Of a stretch of DNA of 64,000 bases, positions 1 to 13,100 are shown one piece after another. Numbering within the stretch: the stretch's first letter is position 1; the number at the start of each line of letters is the position of its first letter. The position numbers and the translations under genes are program-made. Origin of the DNA: Microglena sp. YARC (Eukaryota; Chlorophyta; Chlorophyceae; Chlamydomonadales; Chlamydomonadaceae); contig CM039463.1 of NCBI GenBank assembly GCA_022414725.1, forward strand, positions 59,051,051 to 59,115,050, written 5' to 3'. Under the pieces are notes generated by a model. That model did not search any database, had not been told where the DNA came from, and saw nothing but the letters and a program-made list of their open reading frames with translations.

Positions 1-169
1 GCGCATGAGGTTCACACTTTTTCCAAACCTGTGGGTGCCAGACGTGGGTTTGGGGATAAGGCTCAGGGTTGAGCAGTTTAAGTGTTCATGACCGAGGTGG
101 TGCTGTGGTTCACGTTATATATCAAGGGTGCGTGTGTAAGGCGTAAGTGGTGAGTAAAACCTACATCCT

Positions 170-580
170 AGACCCTAGTACATCTGCTTGTACTTCTCTG
201 CATGTCTCTGAAGTAGAGCAAGGTTATAGAAAACCTGAAACCTGGTGAACCTACATGTACTTCTCAGTGACCATGAAGACAGGCACAACGGTTATGGTGG
301 GAAACCCTGAACCCTGGTGTACCCACTTGTACTTCTTAGTGACCCTGAAGAAGAGCATGATGGTGATGGTGTGATACCCTGAACCCCAAATCCTGGTGTT
401 TACCCCCCCTTGTACTTCCCAGAGACCCTGAACCCTACAAGCTGGTGTACCTACTTGTACTTCCCAGAGACCCTGAAGAAGAGCACAGTGGTGATGGTGT
501 GAAACCCTGAACCCGAGACCCTGGTGTACCTACTTGTACTTCTCAGTGACCCTGAAGAAGGGCACAATGGTGATGAAGCT
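170..580 (-). repeat. Tandem copies of the 3' edge of the exon at 551-729
   Basis: A unit of about 70-80 bp containing the end of the exon (CCTTCTTCAGGGTCACTG on the minus strand) and the following intron start recurs about five times, near 215, 280, 345, 435-480 and 550. The copies have substitutions and small indels. Confidence 0.7.
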
Positions 581-3500
581 GATGCTCAGTTTCTCGTGGG
601 GAGTGTGCTCAAGCTGAAGGCCGTCAATGAGACGTGCTGTCACACGTTGCAATCCAGACAGCATCAGCACATCCATCATCTTTACGTATCCCTCGGCATC
701 AGACAGCTCTGTCTCTTTCACCCAGATGCCTGCACACACATGATCAAGAGGATAGGGCATGTTGGGATAGGGATAAGGGGTAGGGATGCATGATATGATT
801 TATAGCTGTCTCTTTCAACCAGCTGCCTGCACACACATGATCAAGAGGATAGGGCATGTTGGGATAGGGATAAGGGGTAGGGATGCATGATATGATTTAT
901 AGCTGTCTCTTTCAACCAGCTGCCTGCACACACATGATCAAGAGGATAGGGCATGTTGGGATAGGGATAAGGGGTAGGGATGCATGATATGATTTATAGC
1001 TGTCTCTTTCAACCAGCTGCCTGCACACACATGATCAAGAGGATAGGGCATGTTGGGATAGGGATAAGGGGTAGGGATGCATGATATGATTTATAGCTGT
1101 CTCTTTCAACCAATGGCCTGCACACACATGACCAAGAGGATAGGGCATGTTGGGATAGGGATAGAGATAGACTAGTATAGAAAATAAAATCTGTCTCTTT
1201 CACCCCAATGCCTGCTCACGTGATCAAGAGGATAACATGTGTTGGGATAGGGGTAGCAAACTATCATAGGGATGGGATGCATTATGGCTCTGTCTCTTTC
1301 AGCCAAATGCCTGCAAACACATGATCAAGAGGATAGGGCATGTTGGGATAGGGATAAGGGGTAGGGATGCATGATATGATTCATAGCTGTCTCTTTCAAC
1401 CAATGGCCTGCACACACATAACCAAGAGGATAGGGCATGTTGGGATAGGGATAGAGATAGACTAGTATAGAACATTAAATCTGTCTCTTTCACCCCGATG
1501 CCTGCTCGCGTGATCAAGAGCATAACATGTGTTGGGATTGGGGTAGCAAACTATCATAGGGATGGGATGCATTATGGCTCTGTCTCTTTCAGCCAAATGC
1601 CTGCACACACATGATCAAGAGGATAGGGCATGTTGGGATAGGGATATGATGATAGGGATAGTACATACATTTGATAGGGGTAGCATACGAGGATAGGGAT
1701 GGGATGCATCACAGCTGTCTCTTTCATCCAAATGCCTGCACACACATGATCAAGAGGATAGGGCATGTTGGGATAGGGATATGATGATAGGGATAGTACA
1801 TACATTGGATAGGGGTAGCATACTAGGATAGGGATGGGACACATCACAGCTGTTTCTTTCATCCAAAAGCCTGCACACACATGATAAAGGGGATAGGGCA
1901 TGTTGGGATAGGGATGTAATGATAGGATAGGGATGCATAACAGCATGACATAAAGTACTACACACACCTACATGCACTGACCTGAAAATTTGATAGCCGC
2001 AGAACCTTCCATGCTGCCCGCAAAGCTAGCTACCTCAAACTTTTCATCACTCTACATGGAACCCCTCAACATACAACTACTCGACACACAACCCTGTTAG
2101 TGACGAACTTTACATCTGGTATAAGCACTGACCTGAAAAGTTGATAGCCGCAGAACCTGCCATGATGTCCACAAAGCTAGCTGCCTCAAACATCTAATCA
2201 CTCGACATAAGAGCACTACATACAACTACTCGACATACAAGCACTACATGCGACTCCTCTACTTATCACTCAACATAAAACCCCTCTTCGTACACGCACT
2301 GACTTGAAAAGTTGATGGCCGCAGAGCCTGCAATGATGTCCACAAAGCTAGCTGCCTCAAACATCTAATCGCTCTACATACAACTACTCAACATACAAAC
2401 CTGCACGTGCCGAGCTATACATACGGTATACGCACTGACCTGAAAAGTTGATGGCCGCAGAGCCTGCCATGCTGTCCACAAAGCTAGCTGCCTCAATCTT
2501 CTCATCACTCTACATACAACCCCTCAACATACAACTACTCGACACACAACCCTGTTAGTGCCGAGCTATACATACGGGATGAGCTATACATACGGGATAC
2601 GCACTGACCTGAAAAGTTGATGGCCGCAGAGCCTGCCATGATATCCACAAAGCTAGCGGCCTCAAACTTTTCATCGCTATCATCTCCTGAGTGAAACGAA
2701 AAGTCACATAACAGCATGTCTTCTTCAAACGTGTCTGTTACAGTGCTGCTGCTGCTGCCGTCCACCCTAACTCTGTTGTCGATGATCTCAACACCTGATA
2801 CGATGAAACAATGTAAGGAAACAAAATTAAAACAACGTTACAAAAGAAAAAAACTTTTCTTCCGCATCCTGTTGACATTTTCCCGTAGTAAATGCATTTT
2901 TGCAAGACGGTGAGCAACCAAATTGATGGCTGATGCAATGTTACCAAGTTCAAGTTCAAGTTCAAGACCTTCTTCTTCTTTGCTCGGGGGGACTTCCGTG
3001 GGCATGGCAAGGGAGGACGCTATGAAGGAGAGTTGGTGGAGTGAGGAAATTCATGACGAGACACAGTGAACATTTTCAAGTTCAAGTTCTCACAACTTCT
3101 TGGCAGGTCTCTCATGGGTAGGGTTGGGCCGACAAATAAACGTATAAGATACGTTCATACGTTTATACGTATAAATACGCCGTTTAGTTTTTCTCAAATC
3201 GACCTTATATACGCCGTATACAAAACGTATTGTCTGTACTTTGAGAAGTACAGCACACGTCCCGGCACTTCACTTTCTTGGTTTTCATTATATTTTTGAT
3301 CTAGATAGCTCATTGGAAAGCTTTTGATCTCCTCATAATATGCCATACAATTCACCGTTCACATGCACAATTTTATAAACATTGGGTCTGAAGGTTGATC
3401 TAGATAGCCAGGATGGCACACATATCAGAGCGCCACCTAGCCTTCCATTCCACAAGCTGTGCTCCTATGTGGGCTTGAAGGATTGATGGAGCAAGCCTAG

Positions 3501-4545
3501 TGCAATGTGAACATGGACAATATTGCAATACCGTTATGTACTTATATTATTATACACTTATACAGTGATATAATAGACCAAATGGCATTTAATGACCCCC
3601 TTAGATTGGCAACGCCGCACGTCTTGGCCGACGCGCTTTCTTTTCTGGTCGTGATTTATTTTCTGAGAATTGGACAACCTAAACTTGCCAGATTATTTTT
3701 CTGAGAGTTGATATGTGATGCCAATGAAATTAGCTACGCTGCAATACCTTTAAACCCATGTAAAGTATTTTCTCAAGAAGTGCCTAATTTTTATATACGT
3801 TTTCATACATTTATATGCATACGTTTATACGTTTATACATTTATACGGCTTAAAAAAATAAAAATATACGTTTGCTTCCCAACCCTACTCATGGGTAAGT
3901 ATCAGCCCGTTCCCTACAGCCGGAAGACACGGCTCCCTTAATACCACGCCCCACCAGGCGTTACACAAATTATACATGAATTATACACGAATTATCATTA
4001 TTATATTATACATGAATTAAATTATACATGAATTATACATGAATTAAATTATACATGAATTAAATTATACATGAATTATACATGAATTAAAATATACATG
4101 AATTATACATGAATTAAATTATGCATGAATTATACACGAATTATCATTATCATTACTTTGTCTCAAGTTCAAGTTCTCACCACTTGGCAGGTCTCTCATG
4201 GGAATTGACACCCCACGTGGGGCTGCCGCCGGGGCGCTGCCACGGCAGCAGCGCGGCGCTGGTACTGAGGGCCGCCCCCCCCTGGGTGGCGCGGACCTGT
4301 TGGACGCAGCTGGTCCCTGTCCTGATGGCCAGGCTGGTGCTGAGGCGGGGGAGGAGTACCTTGGTTGATGGGCGCGGTCTGATGATGGGCTAAAAGGGAA
4401 GTTGACTTGGAAAGGGGACTTGACGAAGCTACTGATGGGCTGTTTGAGGAGGGATAGGGGTCCGGCTGCCCAGCCTGGGAGGGCACTGGAGAGGGAGGCT
4501 CTCTCGGAGAAGGGGATGATGTTGCCGCTGTCGCTTTGCATGAAG
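551..4545 (-). CDS. Unidentified protein, partial gene (three internal exons)
   Basis: Three exons on the minus strand join in consistent phase: 4181-4545 (acceptor CCCTACAG, donor GTGAGA), 2609-2794 (acceptor GTATCAG, donor GTCAGT) and 551-729 (acceptor GTGTGCAG, donor GTCACT). The first encodes about 121 residues rich in Pro, Ser and Ala, beginning FMQSDSGNIIPFSER. The second encodes an acidic segment (VEIIDNRVRVDG, then TDTFEEDMLLCDFSFH). The third contains KMMDVLMLSGLQRVTARLID. The joins read PSG-VEIIDN and FSG-IWVKET. I do not recognise the family. The gene is open at both ends: the start lies above 4.55 kb and later exons may lie beyond the window edge. All three exons are flanked by tandem copies of their own edges, which supports them as genuine exons. 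The last donor is the least certain. Confidence 0.5.
722..1900 (-). repeat. Tandem array of the 5' edge of the exon at 551-729
   Basis: About eleven copies of a 95-145 bp unit: intron 3' end (with a CCCTATCC-rich tract), acceptor TGTGTGCAG, and the exon start encoding roughly G-x-W-x-K-E-T. The first four units after the true exon (about 805-1105) are almost identical; later ones alternate between variants. Each copy keeps an acceptor-like CAG, so the array offers many decoy acceptors. Confidence 0.75.
1975..2530 (-). repeat. Four tandem copies of the 3' edge of the exon at 2609-2794
   Basis: Copies near 1980, 2131, 2283 and 2438 repeat the last ~75 bp of the exon (residues FVDIMAGSAAINFSG) with its donor and ~80 bp of intron, at a period of about 150-170 bp. 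Several copies lose the reading frame. Confidence 0.75.
3119..3887. mobile_element. Non-autonomous hAT-type DNA transposon with 8-bp TSD
   Basis: A 769-bp element with perfect 10-bp terminal inverted repeats, TAGGGTTGGG and CCCAACCCTA. It is flanked on both sides by the identical octamer CTCATGGG (3111-3118 and 3888-3895). An 8-bp target duplication is diagnostic of the hAT superfamily. Both subterminal regions carry clustered motifs of the type ATACGTTTATACG, as is usual for hAT transposase binding regions. No transposase is encoded. It sits inside a duplicated copy of the edge of the exon at 4181-4545 (compare 3074-3118 with 4160-4200), so it postdates that duplication. Confidence 0.85.
3960..4145. 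repeat. AT-rich minisatellite (ATTATACATGA units)
   Basis: Alternating short units ATTATACATGA and ATTAAATTATACATGA repeated about a dozen times. Confidence 0.8.
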
Positions 4546-4599
4546 CTGTAGGGAGGGGTGGGGGGGGGCATGAGTGAATTGGGAGGGAAATGTGTGTGT

Positions 4600-4935
4600 G
4601 TGTGTGGGGGGGTGGGGTGGGGGGTGGGGACATCTATCGAAGAAAGGGAGGATGTTGCCAGTGTCGCCTTGCATGAAGCTGAAGGGAGGGGGGACGGGGA
4701 GGGGGGAGGGGGGAAGATGAGTGAATTGGGGGAGGGAAATGGGAGGGAAATGTGTGTGTGTGTGTGGAGGGGGGGGGGGGGGGGGAGGGGACCTCTATCG
4801 GAGAAGGGAAGGATGTTACCGCTGTCGCCTTGCATGAAGCTGAAGGAGGGGGGGGGGGGGAGGGGGGGAAGGAGCATGAGTGCATTGGGGGAGAGGAGGA
4901 GGGAGGAGGGGGGGGGGGGGGGGGATCGGAGAAAG
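4600..4935 (-). repeat. Copies of the 5' edge of the exon at 4181-4545
   Basis: Three degenerate copies (near 4630-4690, 4790-4850 and 4900-4945) repeat the exon start encoding FMQ-x-D-x-GNI-x-PF-S-x-R. They are separated by CA- and poly-C-rich intron sequence including G/C runs of 10-20. Reading through them gives a long proline-rich frame that I do not take as coding. Confidence 0.65.
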
Positions 4936-4945
4936 GGGATGGGGA

Positions 4946-5139
4946 GAGTATTCAGAAATACCGGAGTAGGGGGGAAAGCGGACAACATGTTGCTTTTTTT
5001 ACACATATGACTTGGAAGCAGATCGCGACGACGCATCAATTGTGAACTGGCGATGCGCGCGGCAGGGCGGAAAATCGTACAAAGTCAGTAGTACAATACC
5101 GCCACCGCAATTGATGATATCTCACATCGACACTACCAA

Positions 5140-5178
<39 letters not shown>

Positions 5179-6117
5179 GGGGGGCAAGGAAAAAGATTTC
5201 GTACCGCACGTTCGATATGGATAGAGAACCGCCGAGCAATAGTCGATACAAAAAAAAATCATGTCGATACACCCACGGGCGGCAGAGATACGAGGGGGGG
5301 GGGGGGGGGGGGGGTCCGACCGTTTTCCCAATTTTATTTGTACCTCGTGTAACTTTCTTGCCAGTGCGAATTTTGAGCGTGACGTACACCATTGAGAAGT
5401 CTCGACGAGAGGAGTACAAACCTGAAGTCGTTAGTTAGTGACACCAAGGGTGTAATTGGTGAAATCTCCTGGAAGGTACATCCAGGCTGGACGCCAGGCT
5501 GGACGTCACCCAGACCTTCGCGTCCAGCTTGAACGAGCGGCAGTTGGGCGGAAAAAGGCAGCGCGCAACGCGTTCTGAATTCCGGTCCCCTACCGTACGA
5601 AGTTCCTAAAGCAGTCGAGCCTGGGTTCGAGCACTCGAGCCCCCCCCCCCCCCAACCCCCACCCCCCCACACCTTCCCCCCCCTCCCCCCCCCACACCCA
5701 CCCAAAACACACACACCACCCGAGCCGACCATTTCAGGCTCCAGAATACAAGTTGAGTAGATCAAGCCATGATAATGATGATGATAAAGATAAAAAAGAC
5801 AGATAAATAACGCCTTCAGTCGATTTTCGTGATCTCCTCCTAGGGCGCGGACGACTGCTGAGCGCCCAAGAAAGTTGTAAAAATACTAAAATCTAAATTA
5901 CTTTGTCCGAACTTGATATTTATAAATTTTGGTTGTATGGTTGGAAAGGCCTTGCCGAGATGATGCTCATGGACCCCCCTTTCACTATGTAATACTGTCT
6001 GGGTGTCTAGATATGAGGTCTCAAAGAGGGGGAGGGGGGGGGGGGGGGGGGGGGAGGGGGTCAAAATAACAACTTCCGAACGTGCAGTCTGCCAACTTTA
6101 TTCCTGCCCCCCCCTCG

Positions 6118-6184
<67 letters not shown>

Positions 6185-6280
6185 TGTTTCATTATTGTTT
6201 CATTGCCGCTTTGAAGCTGGGGTGATTTATTTTGTAATAATGTAGTTCTTCAAGTTTGAATTGAAGAACTACGTCATGAC
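4946..6280. other. Probable intergenic stretch with simple repeats
   Basis: No gene supported. It contains a (TA)n tract at 5143-5175, a poly-G tract of about 28 at 5287-5314, a C-rich block at 5641-5700, a G-rich run at 6029-6060 and a (TA)n tract at 6120-6183. A short repeated motif, CAGGCTGGACGTC-like, lies at 5475-5510. Confidence 0.5.
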
Positions 6281-6289
6281 AAAATAACT

Positions 6290-7050
6290 CACCCAACCCC
6301 ATAGCGGCAGGGAAGACAGCAGGCAGCGCAGCCTTGAGGAAAGAAGATCCCAGGGACAGCGCGGGTAGTGCCATTGACAAAACTTGCTCAGGACTGTCCC
6401 TGATGTACACTAGCTTGCCGTCTTGGCCGACCTTGTACAGACCCTGTAAAGAACCCAAATCAACTTGAACAACTACATCACCATATAACTCACCCTAGCT
6501 CCATAGCAGCAGGCAAGACAGCAGGCAGCCTTGGAAGACCGCAGGTAGCCATAAATACCCCCCTCCCCCCCCCCCCAAGTTTAGCTTTCGCTACTTTTGA
6601 CCCCATTTTGGCCCCAATTGCCGCTATAAAGAACCCAAATCAAGTTGAACAACTTCATTACCATATAATTCACCCCAGCTCCATGGCAGCTGGCCATACA
6701 CCTTGGAGAAAATAGCTGTGAAGCACTCTTAAAAAATTGTAAAAAAAAAACTCGAGAAGTACAACAAAGCTCACTCCAGCTCCATAGGGGCAGGCAACAC
6801 AGCCTAGAGAAAATAGCTGTTAAGCACTCTTAGTAAATTGTAAAAAGAAAAACTCGAGAATTACAACATAACTCACCCCAGCTCCATAGCGGCAGGCAAG
6901 ACAGCCTGGAGAAAATAGCTGGTCAGGACTGTAAATTAATTGTAAAAACAAAACTTGAGAAATACAAAATAGCTCACCCCAGCTCCATGGCAGCAGGCAA
7001 GACAGCAGGCAGCGCAGCCTTGAGGAAAGAAGATCCCAGGGACAGCCTGG
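6290..7050 (-). pseudogene. Duplicated last exon and exon-edge copies of the NTF2-like gene
   Basis: 6295-6443 is a nearly complete copy of the coding part of the final exon of the NTF2-like gene (GLYKVGQDGKLVYIR, then LPALSLGSSFLKAALPAV). It has its own acceptor (TTTACAG) but joins out of phase with the upstream exon. Shorter copies of the exon 3' edge (CCAGCTCCATGGCAG on the plus strand) recur near 6495, 6675, 6780, 6880 and 6980. This is a tandem array of decaying terminal exons rather than an independent gene. Confidence 0.6.
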
Positions 7051-7111
7051 AGAAAATAGCTGTTCAGGACTGTTAATTAATTGTAAAAAAACTTGAGAAT
7101 AAAAAAGTAGC

Positions 7112-10100
7112 TCACCCCAGCTCCATGGCAGCTGGCAAGACAGCAGGCAGCGCAGCCTTGAGAAAAGAAGACCCCAGGGACAGTGCGGGTAGTGCCATTG
7201 ACAACACTTGCTCAGGACTATCCCGGATGTACACAAGCTTGCCGTCTTCGCCAACCTTGTACAGACCCAGTCCACGCGACATAGGCAGGTGGATACCCTC
7301 AAGCTCCAAGTGCCTAAATAGGATGCACGGTATGGATGTCAAGTTCAAGTTCCAAGTGCCTATATAGGATGCACGGTATGAAGGTTGATGTTCCTGCCCA
7401 AGACGGCGAGCACCCACAATGGTTGGAGACATGCAAACAAGTTCAAGTTCTGAGTTACAAGGCCTAAGCTCCAAGTGCTTATATAGGATGCACGGTATGA
7501 ATGTTGCTGTTCCTGTCCAAGATGGCGAGCAAAACCAAATTGGTTGGAGACATGCAAACAAGTTCAAGTTCTGAGTGAAAAGTCCCAAGCTTCAAGTGCC
7601 CATATAGGATGCACTGTATGAATGTCAAGTTCTGAGTTATAAGTCCAAAGTTACGAGCCCAAGTTAAAGTTTGTGACATGCAAACAAGTTCCAACACCCA
7701 GGTGCTCACCATGCAATGCCCACAGCATCTCCTCCATCTACTACAGCACAAGCACCTCCTCCTCCTACAGCACAAACTCACACTTTACTACGAACACCTC
7801 CACACCACCACCACCACTACACTACCACCACACACCACCACCACCCATCACGCCACTAACACCACCACCACCCAGGTGCTCACCATGCAATGCCCACAGC
7901 ATCTCCTCCATCAACGACATCCTCCAGCACAAATACAGCGCCATCAGGGATGCACGGGAGGGTGTTCATATAAAACCGTTGCACTGCTGCCTTTGTGCTG
8001 AGCATCGTGTTGAGGGCACGGTTCTCGTAGCTGCGTGGACAGGTGTGTGTGTGGAGTGTGTGTGTAGGTGGGTGGGGAGGGTGTGTGTGTGTGTGTGGGG
8101 GGGGGAGAGGGTGTTCATGTAGAATCGTTGAACCGCTGCATTGTGCTGAGCATCGTGTTGAGGCACGGTTTCATGTAGCTGCGTGTGGCAGGTGAGTGTG
8201 TGTTTTGTGTGTGTGTGTGTGTGTGTGTGCGTGTGTGTGTGTGTGTGGGGGGGTGTTCATGTAGAACCGTTACACCACTGCTTTATGCTGAGCATCATGT
8301 TGAGGGCACGGTTCTCGTAGCTGCACGGGACATGTGTGTGTGTGTAGGGGGGGGGGGGGGGGGGGATAATAGGATGGGTGCCATTTCCAAATCAAAGACT
8401 GCTATTCAGAGGCATGGTTCTCGTAGCTGCATCGAACAAGAGCCGTGTTTTTGTGTTTCAGATTTCTGTAGGCCAGGTTAAGTAGTAGTACTTAGGCTAC
8501 TCAAGCCCGATTTCAGCATTGTTGCATAAACATTGCATGACAGAGTGCCAAAAATGGAGCCCAGAGGGGTCGTGCAAAACCATGCAATGACAGAATGGCG
8601 ACGCAGTTGGAACGCATCATCGGATTTTTTTGGATAAAGAGTAATCAAGGTTGGTGGGCAGGGAAGGGAGAGGTAAGGCAGGTTGGCGAGGGATCCCTCA
8701 ACCTGTTCATTTCCTTTTGTCCATGCCTTTTTCATCTTTCCTTCCCTTTTGTCCTTACCCTGTCCCCAGGTTGTCGTCAACCGCGATGGTAGCTTGTCCA
8801 GTTGAGGTAGAAGACCGCTCCCTACCCGCGTACGACCGGCTCCCTTAACACCACGCCCCACCAGGCGTTATTATTACCCAGTCCCTACGTCACTGAATCA
8901 GCCCTCATGCTGAACACCTTGGCCAGGTCTGTTTGGCTCAGTGCCGGGATACCGTGTATAGGCTGCCCACCTCTGTCCTTCCCTTCTTATCCCATTTCCC
9001 TTCCCTTTGACCTCTTCCCCTTCCTTGTCCATTTCTCTTGTCCCCTCCCCTTCCCTTGTCCACTTACATCACTGAATCGGACATCATGCTCAACACCTTC
9101 TCCTTGGCTCAGTGCCGGGATACTGTGCATAGGCTGCCCACCTCTGTCCCTACCCTCTTATCCCATCTCCCTGGTTCCCTCCCCTTCCCTGCCCTCTTTC
9201 CCCATTCCCTTCCCATGTCCACTAACATCACTGAATAAGCCATCATGCTCAACACCATAGCCAAGTCTGTTTGGCTCAGAGCCGCGGTACTGTGTATAGG
9301 CTGCCGCCCTCTGCCCCTGTTCCCCTGTCTCCATCCCTTGTCCATTTCCCTTGAACCATTCCCTTCCCTTGATCCTTTCCTTTCCTTTCCCTGTCCTCGT
9401 GTCCCTTACCCTTCCCTTGTTCCCTTCCTTTCCTTGTCCTCTTATCCATTTCCCTTCCCTTGCCCATTTCCCTTGTCCCATTCCCTTCCCTTGTCCATTT
9501 CCCTTCACTTATCCACTCACATCACTGAATCAGACATCATGCTGAACACCTTGGCCAGGTCTCTTTGGTTCAATGCCAGGATACCGTGTATAGGGTTGTC
9601 ACCCTATACCCTGCCCTCATGTCCCATTCCCTTGTTCGCTTCCCTTCCCTTGTTCCCTTCCCTTCCCTTGTTCCCTTCCCTTCCCTTAACACTTACATTA
9701 CTGAATCGGACATCATGCTGAACACCTTGGCCAGGTCTCTTTGGTTCAGTGCCTGGAAGAATTGTGTGACTGTGTCTGTCGCAGAGGGCTCCAACACATC
9801 CTCCTGATACTCGCGCATCAGTTTCTCATACTCCGCACTGTATGGCTCCAGGTTCCAGTACGTCTGCAGCAATGGAAGCGTTTGTTTTCGTGCTTGTGGT
9901 GGTGGTGGGTGGTGATGGTAACAGAGGGTTCCAACACATCCTCCTGATACTCGAGCATCAGGTTATCAAACTCCGCACTGTATAGCTCCAGGGTCCAGTA
10001 TGTCTGCAGCGATGGAAGTGTTTGTTTAGAGGTTGTGGTGGTGATGGTAACAGAGGGCACTAACACATCCTCCTGATACTCGTGCATCAGATTCTCATAC

Positions 10101-13100
10101 TCCGCACTGTATGGCTCCAGGTTCCAGTAGGTCTGCAGCAATGGACGTGTGTGTTTAGTGGTGGTGGTGGTGGTAGTGGTGGTGGTGACGGCAACAGAGG
10201 GCTCCAACACATCCTCCAGATATTCGCGCATCAGATTCTCATACTCCGCATTGTATAGCTCCAGGGTCTAGTATGTCTGCAGCAATGGAAGAGTTTGTTT
10301 AGTGGCTGTGGTGGTGATGGTAACAGAGGGCACTAACACATCCTCCTGATACTCGTGCATCAGATCCTCGTACTTCGCACTGTATGGCTCCAGGGTCCAG
10401 TATGTCTGCAGCAATGGACATGTTTGTTTGGTGGTGGTGGTGGTTGTGGTAGCAGAGGGCACTAACACATCCTCCTGATACTCGTGCATCAGATCCTCGT
10501 ACTTCGCACTGTATGGCTCCAGGTTCCAGTAGGTCTGCAGCAATGGACGTGTTTGTTTGGTGGCGGTGGTGGTGGTTTGGTGGTGGTGGTTGGTGGTAGC
10601 AGAGGGCTCTAACAACACATCCTTGGTTTGGTGGTGGTGTTTGGTAGTGGTGGTGGGTTTGATGGTGGTGGTGGTTGGTGGTTAGTTTCTAGTCGTGATG
10701 TTTTTTGGCGGAGCCTCCCCTTCTGGGGGCAGGAGTCCCCAGGGTCATCCAGTTGTCCGTTTGTTTGTTTGTTTGTTTGTGCGACTAATGTGCTACGGAA
10801 ACGAAGCCTGACATGTCAGCCAGCAGTCTCGTAACTAACTTACTTCAGTCCAAATCAATCCAATGATCGCAATCCATAAGGGGGAAGGCATTGACACTGC
10901 GTATAGAGAACATACACAGACACACACAATAGCATGCACACACACACAAACTAACACAAGGGCGCCCATGTGCGCTAATCTACAAGGGACCAGGCATGGA
11001 CAATGCATGTATAGAACATGCATGCACACACACAAAACACACACATTCTCACACACACACAAACAAGCCCCTACCACCACCACACACACACACACCACAC
11101 ACACACACACACACAACCCCCCCCCCCCCACACACACACACAAACCAAATAAACACGAACACAAGGACGCCCATGCGCGCCAATCCACAAGGGGTCAGGC
11201 ATGGCCACTGCGTATAGACCACACATAAACGCACACACAAACACAAACTCAAGGACGCCTATGCGTGCGTATGCAAAAGGGGGCAGGCATGGACAATGCA
11301 TGTATACAGCATGCATGCACACACACACACACACACACACATCAACACAAACTCAAGAACGTCTATGCGTGTGCATGCACAAGGGATCAGGCATGGACAA
11401 TGCATACTTAGGTAGGGAACGGCAAAATGACATCATATGATATCATGTCCTCATATGATATCATATGATGCCAGCAGTCTGACTAGGCTAAAGTCTATGT
11501 ATATAAAATATCATATGATGCAGTTTGCATGATATTGTATGATGCAGTTTGTATGTTATCATATGATATCAAAATCGCCTTTGGTCTACATCATATGATT
11601 TGCTGGTCCCTACATATAAATGGTATACATAACAATGATAGTACAAGAACATACATCGGTTTGTGATTTGACCACTGCTGGGTACTGTCTCTCCAGGCTG
11701 TCCAGCGCACTCAGGCGCTCAAGAATTGCCTGAAATGCAGCTCCACCCGCGCCTTCAGCCCAGATGGAAAGAAACGAGTCACACGTTCCTTGCTAGGAAT
11801 GTGTGGCATGTTCCTTACCATCCGAGCTGAAGGCGCGGGTTGAAGCCGCACTTCGACCACTTCTTGAGTGCCCCTGAGCGCGTTTGAGAAGTTCCTGCAA
11901 TGCGGCTCCACCCGCGCCTTCAGTCCAGATAGCAAGGGACCAGCCATACGTTCCTTGCAAGGAATGTGTGGCATGCTCCTTACCATCCGAGCTGAAGGCG
12001 CGGGTGAAGCCGTACTTGGACCATTTCGTGAGTGCCTCTTGAGCGCACTGAAGACGTGCCTGCAATGCGGCTCCACCCGCGCCTTCAGTCCAAATGGCAA
12101 GGAACGAGCCAAACGTTCCTTGCAAGGAATGTGTGGCATGCTCCTTACCATCCGGGCTTAAGGCCCGGGTAAAGCCGTATTTGAACCATTTCAATGATGA
12201 GCAAACAGATTTGTCAACAATAGCCTTTCCGCCAACCAGTATCCACCTTTCCCACACTGGGCAGGTGTGTAAGGGGGGTACTCAAACTCAGTGCCCCCCC
12301 ACTCACCCTCATCGACACACCCCACACAAAACACACTACCAGCATCACCACCACCACCAGCATCTGCACCTTGTCCAAGAAACAAGGAACACAATTTCAC
12401 TGGCATTCAGATATTAAATTGCTTCTCTAGGCTCCAGAAGTACCTGAAATGCGGCTCCACCCGCGCCTTCAGCCCAGATGGAAAGGAACGAGCCACACGT
12501 CCCTTGCAAGGAATGTGTGGCATGCTCCTTACCATCCGAGCTGAAGGCGCGGGTGAAGCCGTACTTGGACCATTTCAACGATGAGCAAACAGATCTGTCA
12601 ACAATAGCCTTTCGGCCAACCAGTTTCCACCTCTCCCACACTAGCAGATGTGTGTGAGGGGGGTACTCAAACTCAGTGCCCCCGCCACACACCCACACCC
12701 ACATCGACACACCCCACACCACACTACCAGCATCACCACCACCAGCAATGTCTGCACCTTGTTGAAGAAACAAGGAACAACCCATCAGTGGCATTTAGAT
12801 ACTTGTTTGCTTGATGATCAAACGAATCTATCAACCCTGGCCTTTCAGACAACCAGTATCTACCTTTCCCACACTGGCAGATGTGTGAGGAGGGGGAGGT
12901 ATTCAAACTCAGTCCTCCCCCCACACACCCACACCCACACAAAACACACTACCAGCATCACCACCACAACCAGCTTCTGCACCTTGTCCAAGAAACAAGG
13001 AACACAATTTCACTGGCATTCAGATAGTAAATTGCTTCTCTAGGCTCCAGAAGTACCTGAAATGCGGCTCCACCCGCGCCTTCAGCCCAGATGGAAAGGG

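Noticed and set aside
4119..5039. 306-codon proline-rich frame as one gene
   Set aside because: Only 4181-4545 has splice sites with matching phase; the rest runs through poly-C/CA intron sequence and decayed exon copies.
10863..11340. His/Thr- or Val/Cys-rich frames
   Set aside because: Translation of CA/TG microsatellites.
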